Assembly: GCF_040049195.1 (NCBI RefSeq)
Contig: NZ_JBDZDL010000001.1
Source: NCEH01 sp040049195
GTDB lineage: Bacteria > Pseudomonadota > Alphaproteobacteria > Rhizobiales > Xanthobacteraceae
DNA: 64,000 bases
Reading direction: 5' to 3' (one strand)
Below, piece by piece: positions 42,960-52,026 of the stretch. The notes under the pieces are model-generated. The model was not told the origin of the DNA and searched no databases. It saw only the letters and a list, made by a program, of their open reading frames with translations. The position numbers were made by a program, and so were the translations under genes. Each line of letters opens with the position of its first letter. The stretch's first letter is position 1.

Positions 42960-43088
42960 CTACTTCGGCAGGGGCTCGGCGGAGCAGGTCTTCGCCGGGG
43001 TCACTTTGAACCAGTCGCCGCACTTGTCGCAGCCGGCGAGGCCGAGGCCAAAGCCCACCACGAGGGCGATCTGAAGAATACGGCGCAT
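42960..43088 (-). CDS. Small lipoprotein (42 residues)
   Basis: A short gene encoding MRRILQIALVVGFGLGLAGC followed by a 22-residue polar, cysteine-containing tail (DKCGDW..KTCSAEP). The N-terminus is a lipoprotein signal with lipobox LAGC, so lipid attachment at C20 is likely. GGGAG lies 7 bases before the ATG. The remaining two cysteines (C23, C34) could form a disulfide. Function unknown. It is convergent with the cytochrome gene, with stops abutting or nearly overlapping. Confidence 0.6.
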   Translation of the reverse strand: MRRILQIALVVGFGLGLAGCDKCGDWFKVTPAKTCSAEPLPK

Positions 43089-43178
43089 GTCGCGCTCCCT
43101 AATCCTGCGTCGCGGCGCACCATAAAGCAGGGCGCGCCGCTTTCAACCGGCGCGTTGGGGAAGCCGGCCGGCGCGGGG

Positions 43179-45353
43179 TCACAGAAAGCTCAACGGGTCC
43201 ACGTCGATGGCGACCCGCACATTGCCGGTGGGCTTCGGCGCGCTCTCGCGCCAGCGCCGCAGATAGGCGGACAGATCGAACGCGCGGGGCGAACGCACCA
43301 GCAGCCGCCAGCGATGGCGCCCGCGCAGCAAAGCGAGCGGCGCTTCGGCGGGGCCGAGCACGCGCACATCGGCATGCAAAGGGGCGCTTGCGGCAAGCCG
43401 GCGGGCATGGCCTTCGGCGGCATGGGCCTCGCTCGCCGAAACGATCAGGCTGGCCATGCGGCCGAACGGCGGGAGATGCGCTTCCTCGCGCGAGGCGATC
43501 TCGCTTTCGTAGAAGGCCGCGCGGTCCCCCAGCATCAGCGCCTTCATCACCGGATGTTCGGGCATGTGGGTCTGGATGAAGCCACGCCCCTCGGTGGACC
43601 CGCGCCCGGCGCGGCCGGCCACCTGGTGCACCAGTTGGAAGGTGCGCTCCGCCGCGCGCGGATCGCCATGGCCGAGGCCCACGTCCGCATCCACCACGCC
43701 CACCAAAGCGAGGCCGGGGAAATTGTGCCCCTTCGCCACCAATTGGGTGCCGACGATGATGTCCACCTCGCCTTTGGCCACGGCGTCCAGTTCCGCCCGC
43801 ATGCGCTCGACGCCACCGGAGAGGTCGCTGGAGAGCACGAGGCTGCGGGCCGCGGGGAACAGGGTCTGCACCTCTTCCTGCAGGCGCTCCACGCCGGGTC
43901 CGCAGGGGATCAGGCTGTCCTTGGCGTTGCAGGCGGGGCAGGTGTCGGGGATCGGCGCCTGATAGCCGCAATGGTGGCAGGCAAGGCGGCGGCGGAAGCG
44001 ATGTTCCACCAGCCAGGCCGAGCACGAGGGGCACCGCATGCGATGGCCGCACGCGCGGCACATGGTGAGCGGGGCATAGCCGCGCCGGTTGAGGAACAGC
44101 AGCGCCTGGCCGCCTGCCGCCAGGGTGTCGGTGATCTCGGCTTCCAGGCGCGGGGCGATCCAGCGCCCGCGCGGCGGGCCTTCCCTGCGCAAATCGATGG
44201 GCGAGAGCCCAGGCACCTTGGCGCCGCCGAACCGTTCCGGGAGGGCAAGGCGCTTGTAGCGGCCGCGCCGGGCGTTCACCTCGGTCTCGATGGAGGGCGT
44301 GGCCGAGGCGAGCACGATGGGCGCTTTCGCGAGCCGCGCGCGCACCACCGCCATGTCGCGGGCGTGATAGGCGACGCCGTCATCCTGCTTGTAGGCCGGG
44401 TCGTGCTCTTCATCGACGATGGTGAGGCCGAGATCGCGGAAGGGGAGGAACAGGGCCGAGCGCGCGCCCGCGACCACGCTCACCTCGCCGCTGGCCACGC
44501 CCCGCAGCACCCGCGCCCGGCGTTTTGTGGAAACGCCGGAATGCCATTCCGCCGGCTTCACGCCGAACCGGCGCGTGAACCGGTCCATGAAGGCCTGGGT
44601 CAGCGCGATTTCGGGGAGCAGGATCAACGATTGCCGCCCTTCCATGATGGCCTGGGCCACCGCCTCGAAATAAACCTCGGTCTTGCCGGAGCCGGTGACG
44701 CCATCCAGCAGATGGACGCTGAAGTCGCGGGCTTCCACCGCTGCCCGCAGGGCCTGGGCCGCGCCTGCCTGCTCGGGCGAAAGCTCGGGCACGGCATAAG
44801 AGGCATCGGGCGGATAGGCGGCGGGCTCCGGCGGCAGGACGAGGGTTTCCAGCGCCCCGTCGTCCACCAGCCCGTCCACCACGGACGGCGAGACGCCCGC
44901 CTCGCGCGCCGCCTCGCCCTTACCGCGCACGAAGCCGTCCGCAAGGAAGGCGAGCAATCGCGTGCGGGCGGCGGTCATGCGCTCGGGCGTGCGGCCGGTG
45001 GCGCGCACGCCCACCCGCTCGCGGGTGGGGCCCGGACTTTCGTCGTGGCGCAGGGCCATGCGCAGCACCATGCCGCGCGGCGCCAGAGTGTAGTCGGCTA
45101 TCCAATCCACGAGCCGGCGCAATTCCTCCGGCAGAGGGATGTGATCGAGCTTGGCCTTCACGCTCTTGAGCTTGGCCGTGTTCACCCCGGTGGCATCGCC
45201 GCGCAGCGCCCACACGCACCCGACCATCCCGCGCGAGCCGAGCGGCACATGCACGAGATCGCCCGGCGCGAGCATGAGCCCGTCCGGCACGGCATAGGAA
45301 TAGGGGGTGTCGAGGCCGAGCGGGAGCAGGACATCGACGAGGCGTTCGGTCAT
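43179..45353 (-). CDS. priA: Primosomal helicase PriA
   Basis: A 724-residue PriA, the 3'-5' helicase that restarts stalled replication forks. It has an N-terminal DNA 3'-end binding domain, Walker A GVTGSGKT (218-225), DEEH box (314-317), zinc cysteines in CRACGHRMRCPSC and CHHCGY..CPAC, and the helicase motifs IVGTQLVAKGHNFPGL and QVAGRAGRG. ATG 45353 is chosen at the conserved MTERLVDVLLPLGLDTPYSY. Divergent from obgE with 161 bases between. Confidence 0.95.
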   Translation of the reverse strand: MTERLVDVLLPLGLDTPYSYAVPDGLMLAPGDLVHVPLGSRGMVGCVWALRGDATGVNTAKLKSVKAKLDHIPLPEELRRLVDWIADYTLAPRGMVLRMALRHDESPGPTRERVGVRATGRTPERMTAARTRLLAFLADGFVRGKGEAAREAGVSPSVVDGLVDDGALETLVLPPEPAAYPPDASYAVPELSPEQAGAAQALRAAVEARDFSVHLLDGVTGSGKTEVYFEAVAQAIMEGRQSLILLPEIALTQAFMDRFTRRFGVKPAEWHSGVSTKRRARVLRGVASGEVSVVAGARSALFLPFRDLGLTIVDEEHDPAYKQDDGVAYHARDMAVVRARLAKAPIVLASATPSIETEVNARRGRYKRLALPERFGGAKVPGLSPIDLRREGPPRGRWIAPRLEAEITDTLAAGGQALLFLNRRGYAPLTMCRACGHRMRCPSCSAWLVEHRFRRRLACHHCGYQAPIPDTCPACNAKDSLIPCGPGVERLQEEVQTLFPAARSLVLSSDLSGGVERMRAELDAVAKGEVDIIVGTQLVAKGHNFPGLALVGVVDADVGLGHGDPRAAERTFQLVHQVAGRAGRGSTEGRGFIQTHMPEHPVMKALMLGDRAAFYESEIASREEAHLPPFGRMASLIVSASEAHAAEGHARRLAASAPLHADVRVLGPAEAPLALLRGRHRWRLLVRSPRAFDLSAYLRRWRESAPKPTGNVRVAIDVDPLSFL

Positions 45354-45514
45354 GTTCGCTTTTTGGTCCGAGCGGGCGGAAAGGTCAAAGGGGAGGGAGC
45401 GAACGCCCGCCAGGTAACCGTCCACCCGCCCGCCGGCCCATCGCAACCACGAAAACATAGCATTCGCGCCGCCCTGGCCTTGCCTTCGCCATCACGCGCC
45501 GCTACCTGCAAGCC

Positions 45515-46549
45515 ATGAAATTCCTCGATCAAGCCAAGATATATGTGCGCTCCGGTGATGGCGGGGCGGGGTGCGTCTCGTTCCGGCGCGAAAAGTTCAT
45601 CGAATTCGGCGGTCCCAACGGCGGCGACGGCGGGCGCGGCGGCGACGTGTGGGTGGAGTGCGTCGATGGCCTCAACACCTTGATCGACTACCGCTACCAG
45701 CAGCACTTCAAGGCCAAGAAGGGCGAGCACGGCATGGGCGCCAACCGCACCGGTGCCAAGGGCGCCGACGTGGTGCTGAAAGTGCCGGCGGGAACCGAGA
45801 TCCTGGACGTGGACGAGGAGACCGTGCTCGCCGACCTCACCCAGGTGGGCCAGCGCATCCGCCTGCTGGCCGGCGGAAACGGCGGGTTCGGCAATGCCCA
45901 GTTCAAGACCTCCACCAACCAGGCGCCGCGCCGGGCCAATCCGGGCCTGGAGGGCGAGGAGAAGTGGATCTGGCTGCGCCTGAAGCTGATCGCCGATGCC
46001 GGCCTCATCGGTCTGCCAAATGCCGGCAAGTCGACGTTCCTCGCCGCGACCACCGCCGCCAAGCCGAAGATCGCCGATTATCCCTTCACCACCCTGCATC
46101 CCGGCCTCGGCGTGGTGCGGGTGGACGACCACGAATTTGTCCTGGCCGATATTCCCGGCCTGATCGAGGGCGCCCACGAGGGGCATGGCATCGGCGACCG
46201 GTTCCTCGCCCATATCGAGCGCTGCCGCGCCCTGCTGCATCTGGTGGACGGCACATGCGAGCACGCCGGCAAGGCCTATAAGACCGTGCGCGCGGAGCTT
46301 GCGGCCTATGGCGCCGGGCTCGACGAGAAGCCGGAGATCGTCGCGCTTTCCAAGATCGACGCGCTCTCGCCGGAGCTGCTGAAGCAGCAGAAGGAGCGGC
46401 TGCAGCGCGCGGCGAAGAAGAAGCCGCTGCTGCTCTCGGCCCAGTCCGGCCAGGGCATGCAGGATGCGCTGCGCATGCTGTTCAAGGTGGTCACCGACGG
46501 CCGCGTGGAAGAAGCGGAATCCGCGCCCAAGGCCGAGTGGCGGCCGTGA
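45515..46549 (+). CDS. obgE: GTPase ObgE/CgtA
   Basis: A 344-residue Obg GTPase involved in 50S subunit maturation. The Gly-rich OBG domain (MKFLDQAKIYVRSGDGGAGC..GGPNGGDGGRGG) is followed by the G domain with GLPNAGKSTFLAATTAAKPKIADYPFTT, DIPGLIEGAHEGHGIGDRFL and SKIDAL. In most bacteria obgE follows rplU-rpmA. Here those genes lie 15 kb away on the other strand. Its stop overlaps the next GTG by four bases. Confidence 0.97.
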   Translation: MKFLDQAKIYVRSGDGGAGCVSFRREKFIEFGGPNGGDGGRGGDVWVECVDGLNTLIDYRYQQHFKAKKGEHGMGANRTGAKGADVVLKVPAGTEILDVDEETVLADLTQVGQRIRLLAGGNGGFGNAQFKTSTNQAPRRANPGLEGEEKWIWLRLKLIADAGLIGLPNAGKSTFLAATTAAKPKIADYPFTTLHPGLGVVRVDDHEFVLADIPGLIEGAHEGHGIGDRFLAHIERCRALLHLVDGTCEHAGKAYKTVRAELAAYGAGLDEKPEIVALSKIDALSPELLKQQKERLQRAAKKKPLLLSAQSGQGMQDALRMLFKVVTDGRVEEAESAPKAEWRP

Positions 46550-47466
46550 GCGATCGGGCGGCACCGGGAACTCTCCTGACGCGCCGCCTGGTGCTGCGAC
46601 CGCTGGCGGCCGACGACGCCGAGGCGCTGCACCGTGCCTATCGCGATCCGCAGGTCATGCGGCACTGGCATACGCCGCCCCACGACACGCCGGCGCAGAC
46701 CCAGGCGCTGCTGGACGGGATCCGCACCGGCTCGGCCTGGGTGCTGGTGCCGCGCGGGGGCAAGGAGGCCCTCGGCCTCGTCTATTATCTGAGCGAGAAA
46801 GGCATCGCCGGCCTCGGCTACATTCTCGCCCGCGCGGCCTGGGGGCAAGGCCTCATGCCGGAGGCCGTGGAGCGGGTCGTCGCCTACGGTTTCGAGACCC
46901 TGGGGCTCGACGGCATCGAATTGTGGATCGCTGCGGCCAACCATGCCTCCCGGCGGGTGGCGGAGAAGACCGGCTTTGCCCGGCGCGGCGCTTTCCTTCA
47001 GAAGTTTCCCCACGCTGCGGCCGCGCATGAGACCCTTGTCCATGGCCTGCGGCGTGCGGAATGGGCGGGTGCGGCGGCTGGCCCGGATGCTCCGGTCGAG
47101 GCGTATAACCTCACGCCGGTACTCGCCGTCCACGACGTCGCCGCCACCGCCGCGTTCTACCGCGACAGGCTGGGGTTCCGAATCGAGTTTCTCGAAGGCG
47201 ATCCGCCGGTTTATGGCGGGGTCGCGTTCGCCACCTGGGCCGCCACGGGCGCGCGGCTGCATCTCTCGCGACACGAGGGGCCGCTGCCGGTGGCGGGCAT
47301 CTGCCTGCGCATCCTGGTGGGCGCTCCCATCGATCGCTTGCATGAGCAGTTCGCCGCGCGCGGCGTCGAGATCGCCGCGCCACTGGTGCGGCAGCCTTGG
47401 GGCGCGCGCGAATTCGCGGTGCGCGACAACAACGGCTATCTGCTGATGTTCAGCACCCCGGCCTGA
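46546..47466 (+). CDS. Fusion of GNAT acetyltransferase and glyoxalase/VOC domain
   Basis: A protein of about 306 residues with two domains. Residues of about 10-170 form a GNAT N-acetyltransferase (LTRRLVLRPLAADDAEALHRAY; GLGYILARAAWGQGLMPEAVE; ASRRVAEKTGFARRG). Residues of about 185-306 form a glyoxalase/bleomycin-resistance (VOC) domain (LTPVLAVHDVAATAAFYRDRLGF; GAREFAVRDNNGYLLMF). GTG 46546 overlaps the obgE stop (GTGA); GTG 46537 is an alternative. GNATs often sit between rpmA/obgE and proB in this order, but this fusion is unusual. Substrates unknown. Confidence 0.82.
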   Translation: MSDRAAPGTLLTRRLVLRPLAADDAEALHRAYRDPQVMRHWHTPPHDTPAQTQALLDGIRTGSAWVLVPRGGKEALGLVYYLSEKGIAGLGYILARAAWGQGLMPEAVERVVAYGFETLGLDGIELWIAAANHASRRVAEKTGFARRGAFLQKFPHAAAAHETLVHGLRRAEWAGAAAGPDAPVEAYNLTPVLAVHDVAATAAFYRDRLGFRIEFLEGDPPVYGGVAFATWAATGARLHLSRHEGPLPVAGICLRILVGAPIDRLHEQFAARGVEIAAPLVRQPWGAREFAVRDNNGYLLMFSTPA

Positions 47467-47600
47467 CGCGCGGGGGCGGTCGTCTGCATGGCTGGTTCCA
47501 CGGTAAAACTCTTGAACTCGCGCCCCGGTCTATCTATGCGATGCGCTTCCGCGCCACGGCCGCTCTATTCGGTGCGCGCTCCTGAGACCGAAGACTGCCT

Positions 47601-48743
47601 GTGACCCACGCACCTGCAACCGCCGTTCCCTCCCTCGCCGATTTCCGCCGTATCGTCATTAAGGTGGGCTCGGCTTTGCTCGTCGATTCCGCGCGCGGCA
47701 AGGTGCGCCTGCCGTGGCTGACCTCGCTGGCCGAGGACATCGGCGCGTTGCATGCCGAGGGCAAGGATGTGCTCGTGGTCTCCTCGGGCGCCATCGCGCT
47801 CGGCCGCACGGTGCTCGGCCTGCCGCGCGGCGCCCTGAAGCTGGAGGACAGCCAGGCCGCCGCCGCCGTGGGGCAGATCGCGCTCGCCCGCACCTGGTCG
47901 GAAATCCTCGCCCATGAGAATGTCACCGCAGGCCAGATCCTGCTGACCCTCAGGGACACGGAGGAACGTCGGCGGTATTTGAATGCCCGTTCCACCCTGG
48001 CGCGGCTGCTGGAATATCGCGCGGTGCCCGTCATCAATGAGAATGACACGGTGGCCACCAGCGAAATCCGCTATGGCGACAACGACCGCCTCGCCGCCCG
48101 TGTCGCCACCATGGCGAGCGCGGATCTTCTGATCCTGCTCTCCGACATCGACGGGCTCTACACGGCTCCGCCTGCCACCCATCCCGATGCGCGCCATCTT
48201 CCGGTGGTGCCGCGCATCACCGCCGAGATCGAGGGCATGGCGGGCGCCGCCGGCTCGGAGCTGTCGCGCGGTGGCATGCGCACGAAGATCGAGGCCGGCA
48301 AGATCGCCACCTCCGCCGGCACCCATATGGTGATCGCATCCGGCCATGTGAAAAACCCGCTGCGCGCGATCCTCGAAGGCGGGCGCTGCACCTGGTTCCT
48401 CAGCGGGGCCACCCCGGCGCGCGCCCGCAAGGCGTGGATCGGCGGCACGCTGGAGCCGCGCGGCATCCTGCACCTGGACGAGGGCGCGGTCGCGGCCCTG
48501 CGGCGCGGCGCAAGCCTGCTGCCGGCGGGCGTGACGCGGGTGGAAGGCCTGTTCGAGCGCGGCGACGCAGTGCTGCTGCGCGGGCCGGATGGCGGCGAGA
48601 TCGGCCGCGGGCTGGTCGCCTATGACAGCGACCATGCCGAGCGCATCATCGGCCGCGCCAGCGCCGAGATCGAGGCCATTCTCGGCTTCCAGGGCCGGCT
48701 CGAACTGATCCATCGCGACGACATGGCCGTGGGCGCGGAATAG
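47601..48743 (+). CDS. proB: Glutamate 5-kinase
   Basis: A 380-residue ProB, the first step of proline synthesis (glutamate to glutamyl phosphate). Kinase motifs: RRIVIKVGSALLVD, VSSGAIALGRTVLGLP, AAVGQIALARTW, PVINENDTVATSEIRYGDND, SRGGMRTKIEAGKIA. A C-terminal PUA domain is present (about 290-375). GTG 47601 is the start. Feedback inhibition by proline is usual in the family. Confidence 0.96.
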   Translation: MTHAPATAVPSLADFRRIVIKVGSALLVDSARGKVRLPWLTSLAEDIGALHAEGKDVLVVSSGAIALGRTVLGLPRGALKLEDSQAAAAVGQIALARTWSEILAHENVTAGQILLTLRDTEERRRYLNARSTLARLLEYRAVPVINENDTVATSEIRYGDNDRLAARVATMASADLLILLSDIDGLYTAPPATHPDARHLPVVPRITAEIEGMAGAAGSELSRGGMRTKIEAGKIATSAGTHMVIASGHVKNPLRAILEGGRCTWFLSGATPARARKAWIGGTLEPRGILHLDEGAVAALRRGASLLPAGVTRVEGLFERGDAVLLRGPDGGEIGRGLVAYDSDHAERIIGRASAEIEAILGFQGRLELIHRDDMAVGAE

Positions 48744-48902
48744 GCCTGACGCAAACGGGCTACCCTTGGGGACGCGCCTGCGTTATGCGTGGAGCCGGTG
48801 TGCGAGGCTTGCGGTTGCGCAACTTCCATCTCCACGCCACCTGATGGTAAGGCTTGAGGCCGTTTCGCTTTTCCGGGCGACGGCCCGATCAGAGAGTTCG
48901 CC

Positions 48903-50225
48903 ATGTCCATGTCCAGCGCCGCCCGAGTGAACGCCCCCGCGATCGCCGATCGCGCGGTGCCGCCGCCGGACATGGTCGGCGCCATGCTGGATATGGGCAA
49001 GCGCGCCCGCGCCGCCGCGCGCATTCTCGCCGTTGCGGATGCCGAGGTGAAATCCGAGGCGCTGCGCGCCGCCGCCCGCGCCATCCGCGCCGCCACGCCC
49101 GAAATCCTCGCCGCCAATGCGGACGATCTGGTGCGTGCGCGGGCCGACGGCATGTCCGCCGCGTTCCAGGACCGCCTTGCCCTGACCGAGGCGCGGGTGG
49201 AGGCGATCGCCGCCGGGATCGAGGCGGTGGCCGCTTTGCCGGATCCCGTCGGCAAGGTGACGGAACGCTGGACCCGCCCGAACGGCCTCATCATCGAGCG
49301 CGTGCGCACGCCGCTCGGCGTCATCGGCGTGATCTATGAGAGCCGGCCCAATGTCACCGCCGATGCGGCGGCGCTGTGCGTGCGCGCCGGCAATGCCGTG
49401 GTGCTGCGCGGCGGTTCCGACAGCCTGGGGTCGAGCGGCGCCATCCATAAAGCCTTCGTCGCCGGTTTGGCGGAGGCCGGCCTGCCGGCGGATGCGGTGC
49501 AGTTCGTGCCGTTCGCCGATCGCGCCGCCGTGGGCGAGATGCTCAAGGGGCTTGGGGGAAACCTCGACGTAATCGTGCCGCGCGGCGGCAAGGGGCTGGT
49601 GGCGCGGGTGCAGAGCGAGGCGCGCGTGCCGGTGTTCGCGCATCTCGACGGCATCGTGCATGTCTATGTCCACGCGCCCGCCGATCTCGATATGGCGAAA
49701 ACCGTGCTGCTGAACGCCAAGATGCGCCGCACCGGCATCTGCGGCGCCGCCGAGACCCTGCTGGTGGACGAAGCGAGCGCGCCGACCCATCTCAAGCCGC
49801 TCATCCAGATGCTGCTCGACGCCGGCTGCGAAGTGCGCGGCGATGCGGCGGCGCAGGCGGCCGATCCGCGCGTGTTGCCCGCGGACGATGCCGACTGGGA
49901 CACGGAATATGAGGACGCCATCATCTCCGTGAAGGTGGTGGCGGATCTCGATGCCGCCATCGCCCATATCGAGGGCCATGGCTCCCATCACACCGATTCC
50001 ATCATCACGCAGGACGAGGCGGCCGCCCGCCGCTTCCTCTCCGAGGTGGATTCGGCGATCGTCATGCACAATGCCTCCACCCAGTTCGCCGATGGCGGTG
50101 AGTTCGGCTTCGGCGCCGAGATCGGCATCGCCACGGGCCGCATGCATGCGCGCGGCCCGGTGGGCGCGGAGCAGCTCACCTCGTTCAAATACCGTGTGCA
50201 CGGGGCCGGACAGACCCGTCCGTGA
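48903..50225 (+). CDS. proA: Gamma-glutamyl phosphate reductase
   Basis: A 440-residue ProA that reduces glutamyl phosphate to the semialdehyde with NADPH. Recognised: ERVRTPLGVIGVIYESRPNVTADAAALC, RGGSDSLGSS, the catalytic cysteine in MRRTGICGAAETLL, and the closing HARGPVGAEQLTSFKY. It follows proB by 159 bases. Its stop overlaps the start of nadD (GTGA). Confidence 0.97.
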   Translation: MSMSSAARVNAPAIADRAVPPPDMVGAMLDMGKRARAAARILAVADAEVKSEALRAAARAIRAATPEILAANADDLVRARADGMSAAFQDRLALTEARVEAIAAGIEAVAALPDPVGKVTERWTRPNGLIIERVRTPLGVIGVIYESRPNVTADAAALCVRAGNAVVLRGGSDSLGSSGAIHKAFVAGLAEAGLPADAVQFVPFADRAAVGEMLKGLGGNLDVIVPRGGKGLVARVQSEARVPVFAHLDGIVHVYVHAPADLDMAKTVLLNAKMRRTGICGAAETLLVDEASAPTHLKPLIQMLLDAGCEVRGDAAAQAADPRVLPADDADWDTEYEDAIISVKVVADLDAAIAHIEGHGSHHTDSIITQDEAAARRFLSEVDSAIVMHNASTQFADGGEFGFGAEIGIATGRMHARGPVGAEQLTSFKYRVHGAGQTRP

Positions 50226-50923
50226 CCTCAATGAAAAGCGCGCGCGCCCCAGAGGGACCGCCGGCAGCGTCGCCCAGCGAGAGCGCCGCCACGCGCCTGC
50301 CGCTAGCCACGGCGGGCATGCGCATCGGCCTGTTCGGCGGCAGCTTCAATCCCGCACACGGTGCCCATCGCGCCGCCAGCCTGCTGGCGCTGCGGCGCCT
50401 CGGCCTGGACCGGGTGTGGTGGCTGGTGACGCCCGGCAATCCCTTGAAGGACAATCGCAATCTGCCCTCCCTCGCGGCGCGGGTGGCCTATGCCCGCACG
50501 GTGGCGCACCATCCGCTGATCGATGTCACGGGCATCGAGGCGCGGCTCGGCACGCGCTACAGCTACGAGACCGTCGCCGCCCTGCGTGCGCGTCTGCCGC
50601 AGGTGCGCTTCGTGTGGCTGATGGGGGCGGACAATCTCGCGCATTTCAGCCGCTGGCAGCGCTGGCGGGACCTGGCGAACCTTCTGCCCATTGCCGTGGT
50701 GGATCGCATGGGCGACAGCCTCGCCGCCACCGCCTCCCTCGGCGCGCAGGCGCTGGGGCGGTTCCGAATCGACGAGAGCGACGCGCCCATCCTGCCCACG
50801 CTCGATCCGCCCGCGTGGGTCTTTCTCCACGGGATGAAATCCCCAGTTTCCTCAACGGGAATTCGCGCTGCACAACAGGCCGTCGACTGGCCGGCGCGCG
50901 GGGCACTCGGCCACAAGTCTTGA
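50222..50923 (+). CDS. nadD: Nicotinate-nucleotide adenylyltransferase
   Basis: A 233-residue NadD that makes NaAD from NaMN and ATP. The nucleotide motif reads GLFGGSFNPAHGAH, where relatives usually have GGSFNPPHxGH; the proline-to-alanine change leaves both histidines. The C-terminal motif is SSTGIR. The first 30 residues are extra compared with most NadD, so ATG inside at MRIGLFGGSF (50318) is a possible start, although GTG 50222 is coupled to proA by overlap. Confidence 0.92.
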   Translation: MTSMKSARAPEGPPAASPSESAATRLPLATAGMRIGLFGGSFNPAHGAHRAASLLALRRLGLDRVWWLVTPGNPLKDNRNLPSLAARVAYARTVAHHPLIDVTGIEARLGTRYSYETVAALRARLPQVRFVWLMGADNLAHFSRWQRWRDLANLLPIAVVDRMGDSLAATASLGAQALGRFRIDESDAPILPTLDPPAWVFLHGMKSPVSSTGIRAAQQAVDWPARGALGHKS

Positions 50924-51038
50924 TTTTTCGTTGATTTGCGCGCATTTTACCTGCGTGGCCTCAGGGTTCGGCATCGCCTGCCCCAGGAGTCCGCGTTAAT
51001 TTTCGAGAGGATTTGGACCACTGTCCACGACGGCTCTC

Positions 51039-51416
51039 ATGGCGGCCGCCCCCAACCCGGCGCCCGCATCGATTTCCGAAGCGCCCGACGCTGAGGAAGT
51101 CCTCGCCCTCGTTACCGCCCAGCTGGACGACGATAAGTCGGAAGACATCGTCTCCATTGACCTGCGGGGCAAAACATCGATCGCCGATTATATGGTGGTG
51201 GCGTCCGGCCGCTCGCAGCGGCATGTCGGCGGCATCGCCGAGCACCTCATCGAGGCGCTCAAGGCGGCCGGTGTGCGCGACGTGCGGGTCGAAGGCCAGC
51301 CGGCCTGCGATTGGGTGCTCATCGACGCCGGGGATGTGATCATTCACATCTTCCAGCCCGAGGTTCGCAGCTTCTATTCCATCGAGAAGATGTGGTCCGG
51401 GACCGCGCGCGCCTGA
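51039..51416 (+). CDS. rsfS: Ribosomal silencing factor RsfS
   Basis: A 125-residue RsfS/YbeB that blocks subunit joining by binding L14. Core: DDDKSEDIVSIDLRGKTSIADYMVVASGRSQRHVGGIAEHLIE, and VRDVRVEGQPACDWVLIDAGDVIIHIFQPEVRSFYSIEKMW (quoted in parts of the family consensus). It follows nadD and precedes rlmH, the usual order. Confidence 0.96.
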   Translation: MAAAPNPAPASISEAPDAEEVLALVTAQLDDDKSEDIVSIDLRGKTSIADYMVVASGRSQRHVGGIAEHLIEALKAAGVRDVRVEGQPACDWVLIDAGDVIIHIFQPEVRSFYSIEKMWSGTARA

Positions 51417-51452
51417 TGGCGCGCGGCGTTTCCCGTTCGGGCTGAGCACGCG

Positions 51453-51935
51453 GTGCGCATTCTGCTGGTGTGCATCGGCCGGCTGAAAGCCGGGGCCGAG
51501 CGGGATCTTGTGACACGCTATGTCGAGCGGGCGCGCGCCTCCGGCCGCGTGCTCGGGCTGACCGGCTTCGAAACCCTTGAATTTCCGGAATCCGCCGCGC
51601 GCCGCGCGGAAGACCGCATGAGCGAGGAAGGCGCGACCTTGCTCGCGGCGATTCCGCCCGGCGCGGTGGTGGTGGCGCTCGATCCACGCGGCCGCGCGCT
51701 CTCCAGCGAGGATTTCTCCGCCCGCATCCAGGCCGAGCGCGATACCGGCGCCTCCGCCTTCTGCCTCGTCATCGGCGGGGCGGACGGGCTTGCCGATCCG
51801 GTACGAGACCGCGCGAAGCTGATGCTGGCCTTCGGCGCCGCCACCTTCCCCCACCAATTGGTGCGGGTCATGCTGGCCGAGCAGCTCTATCGGGCCACCA
51901 CCATCCTCTCCGGTCATCCCTACCACCGCGCCTGA
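51453..51935 (+). CDS. rlmH: 23S rRNA pseudouridine-1915 N3-methyltransferase RlmH
   Basis: A 160-residue SPOUT methyltransferase. Start MRILLVCIGRLKAGAERDLV (GTG 51453), SAM-binding knot CLVIGGADGLADPVR and LMLAFGAATFPHQLVRVMLAEQLYRA, end SGHPYHRA. It acts on mature 70S ribosomes. Complete. Confidence 0.96.
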   Translation: MRILLVCIGRLKAGAERDLVTRYVERARASGRVLGLTGFETLEFPESAARRAEDRMSEEGATLLAAIPPGAVVVALDPRGRALSSEDFSARIQAERDTGASAFCLVIGGADGLADPVRDRAKLMLAFGAATFPHQLVRVMLAEQLYRATTILSGHPYHRA

Positions 51936-52026
51936 AGCCCGGCCTGCTCAGCGTTCTGGCTGTGTCGCGGGCAAAGCTGTGCGATGGTTTACACATCCTC
52001 AACTTCGCACGCTTAAGTCTGCGTTC

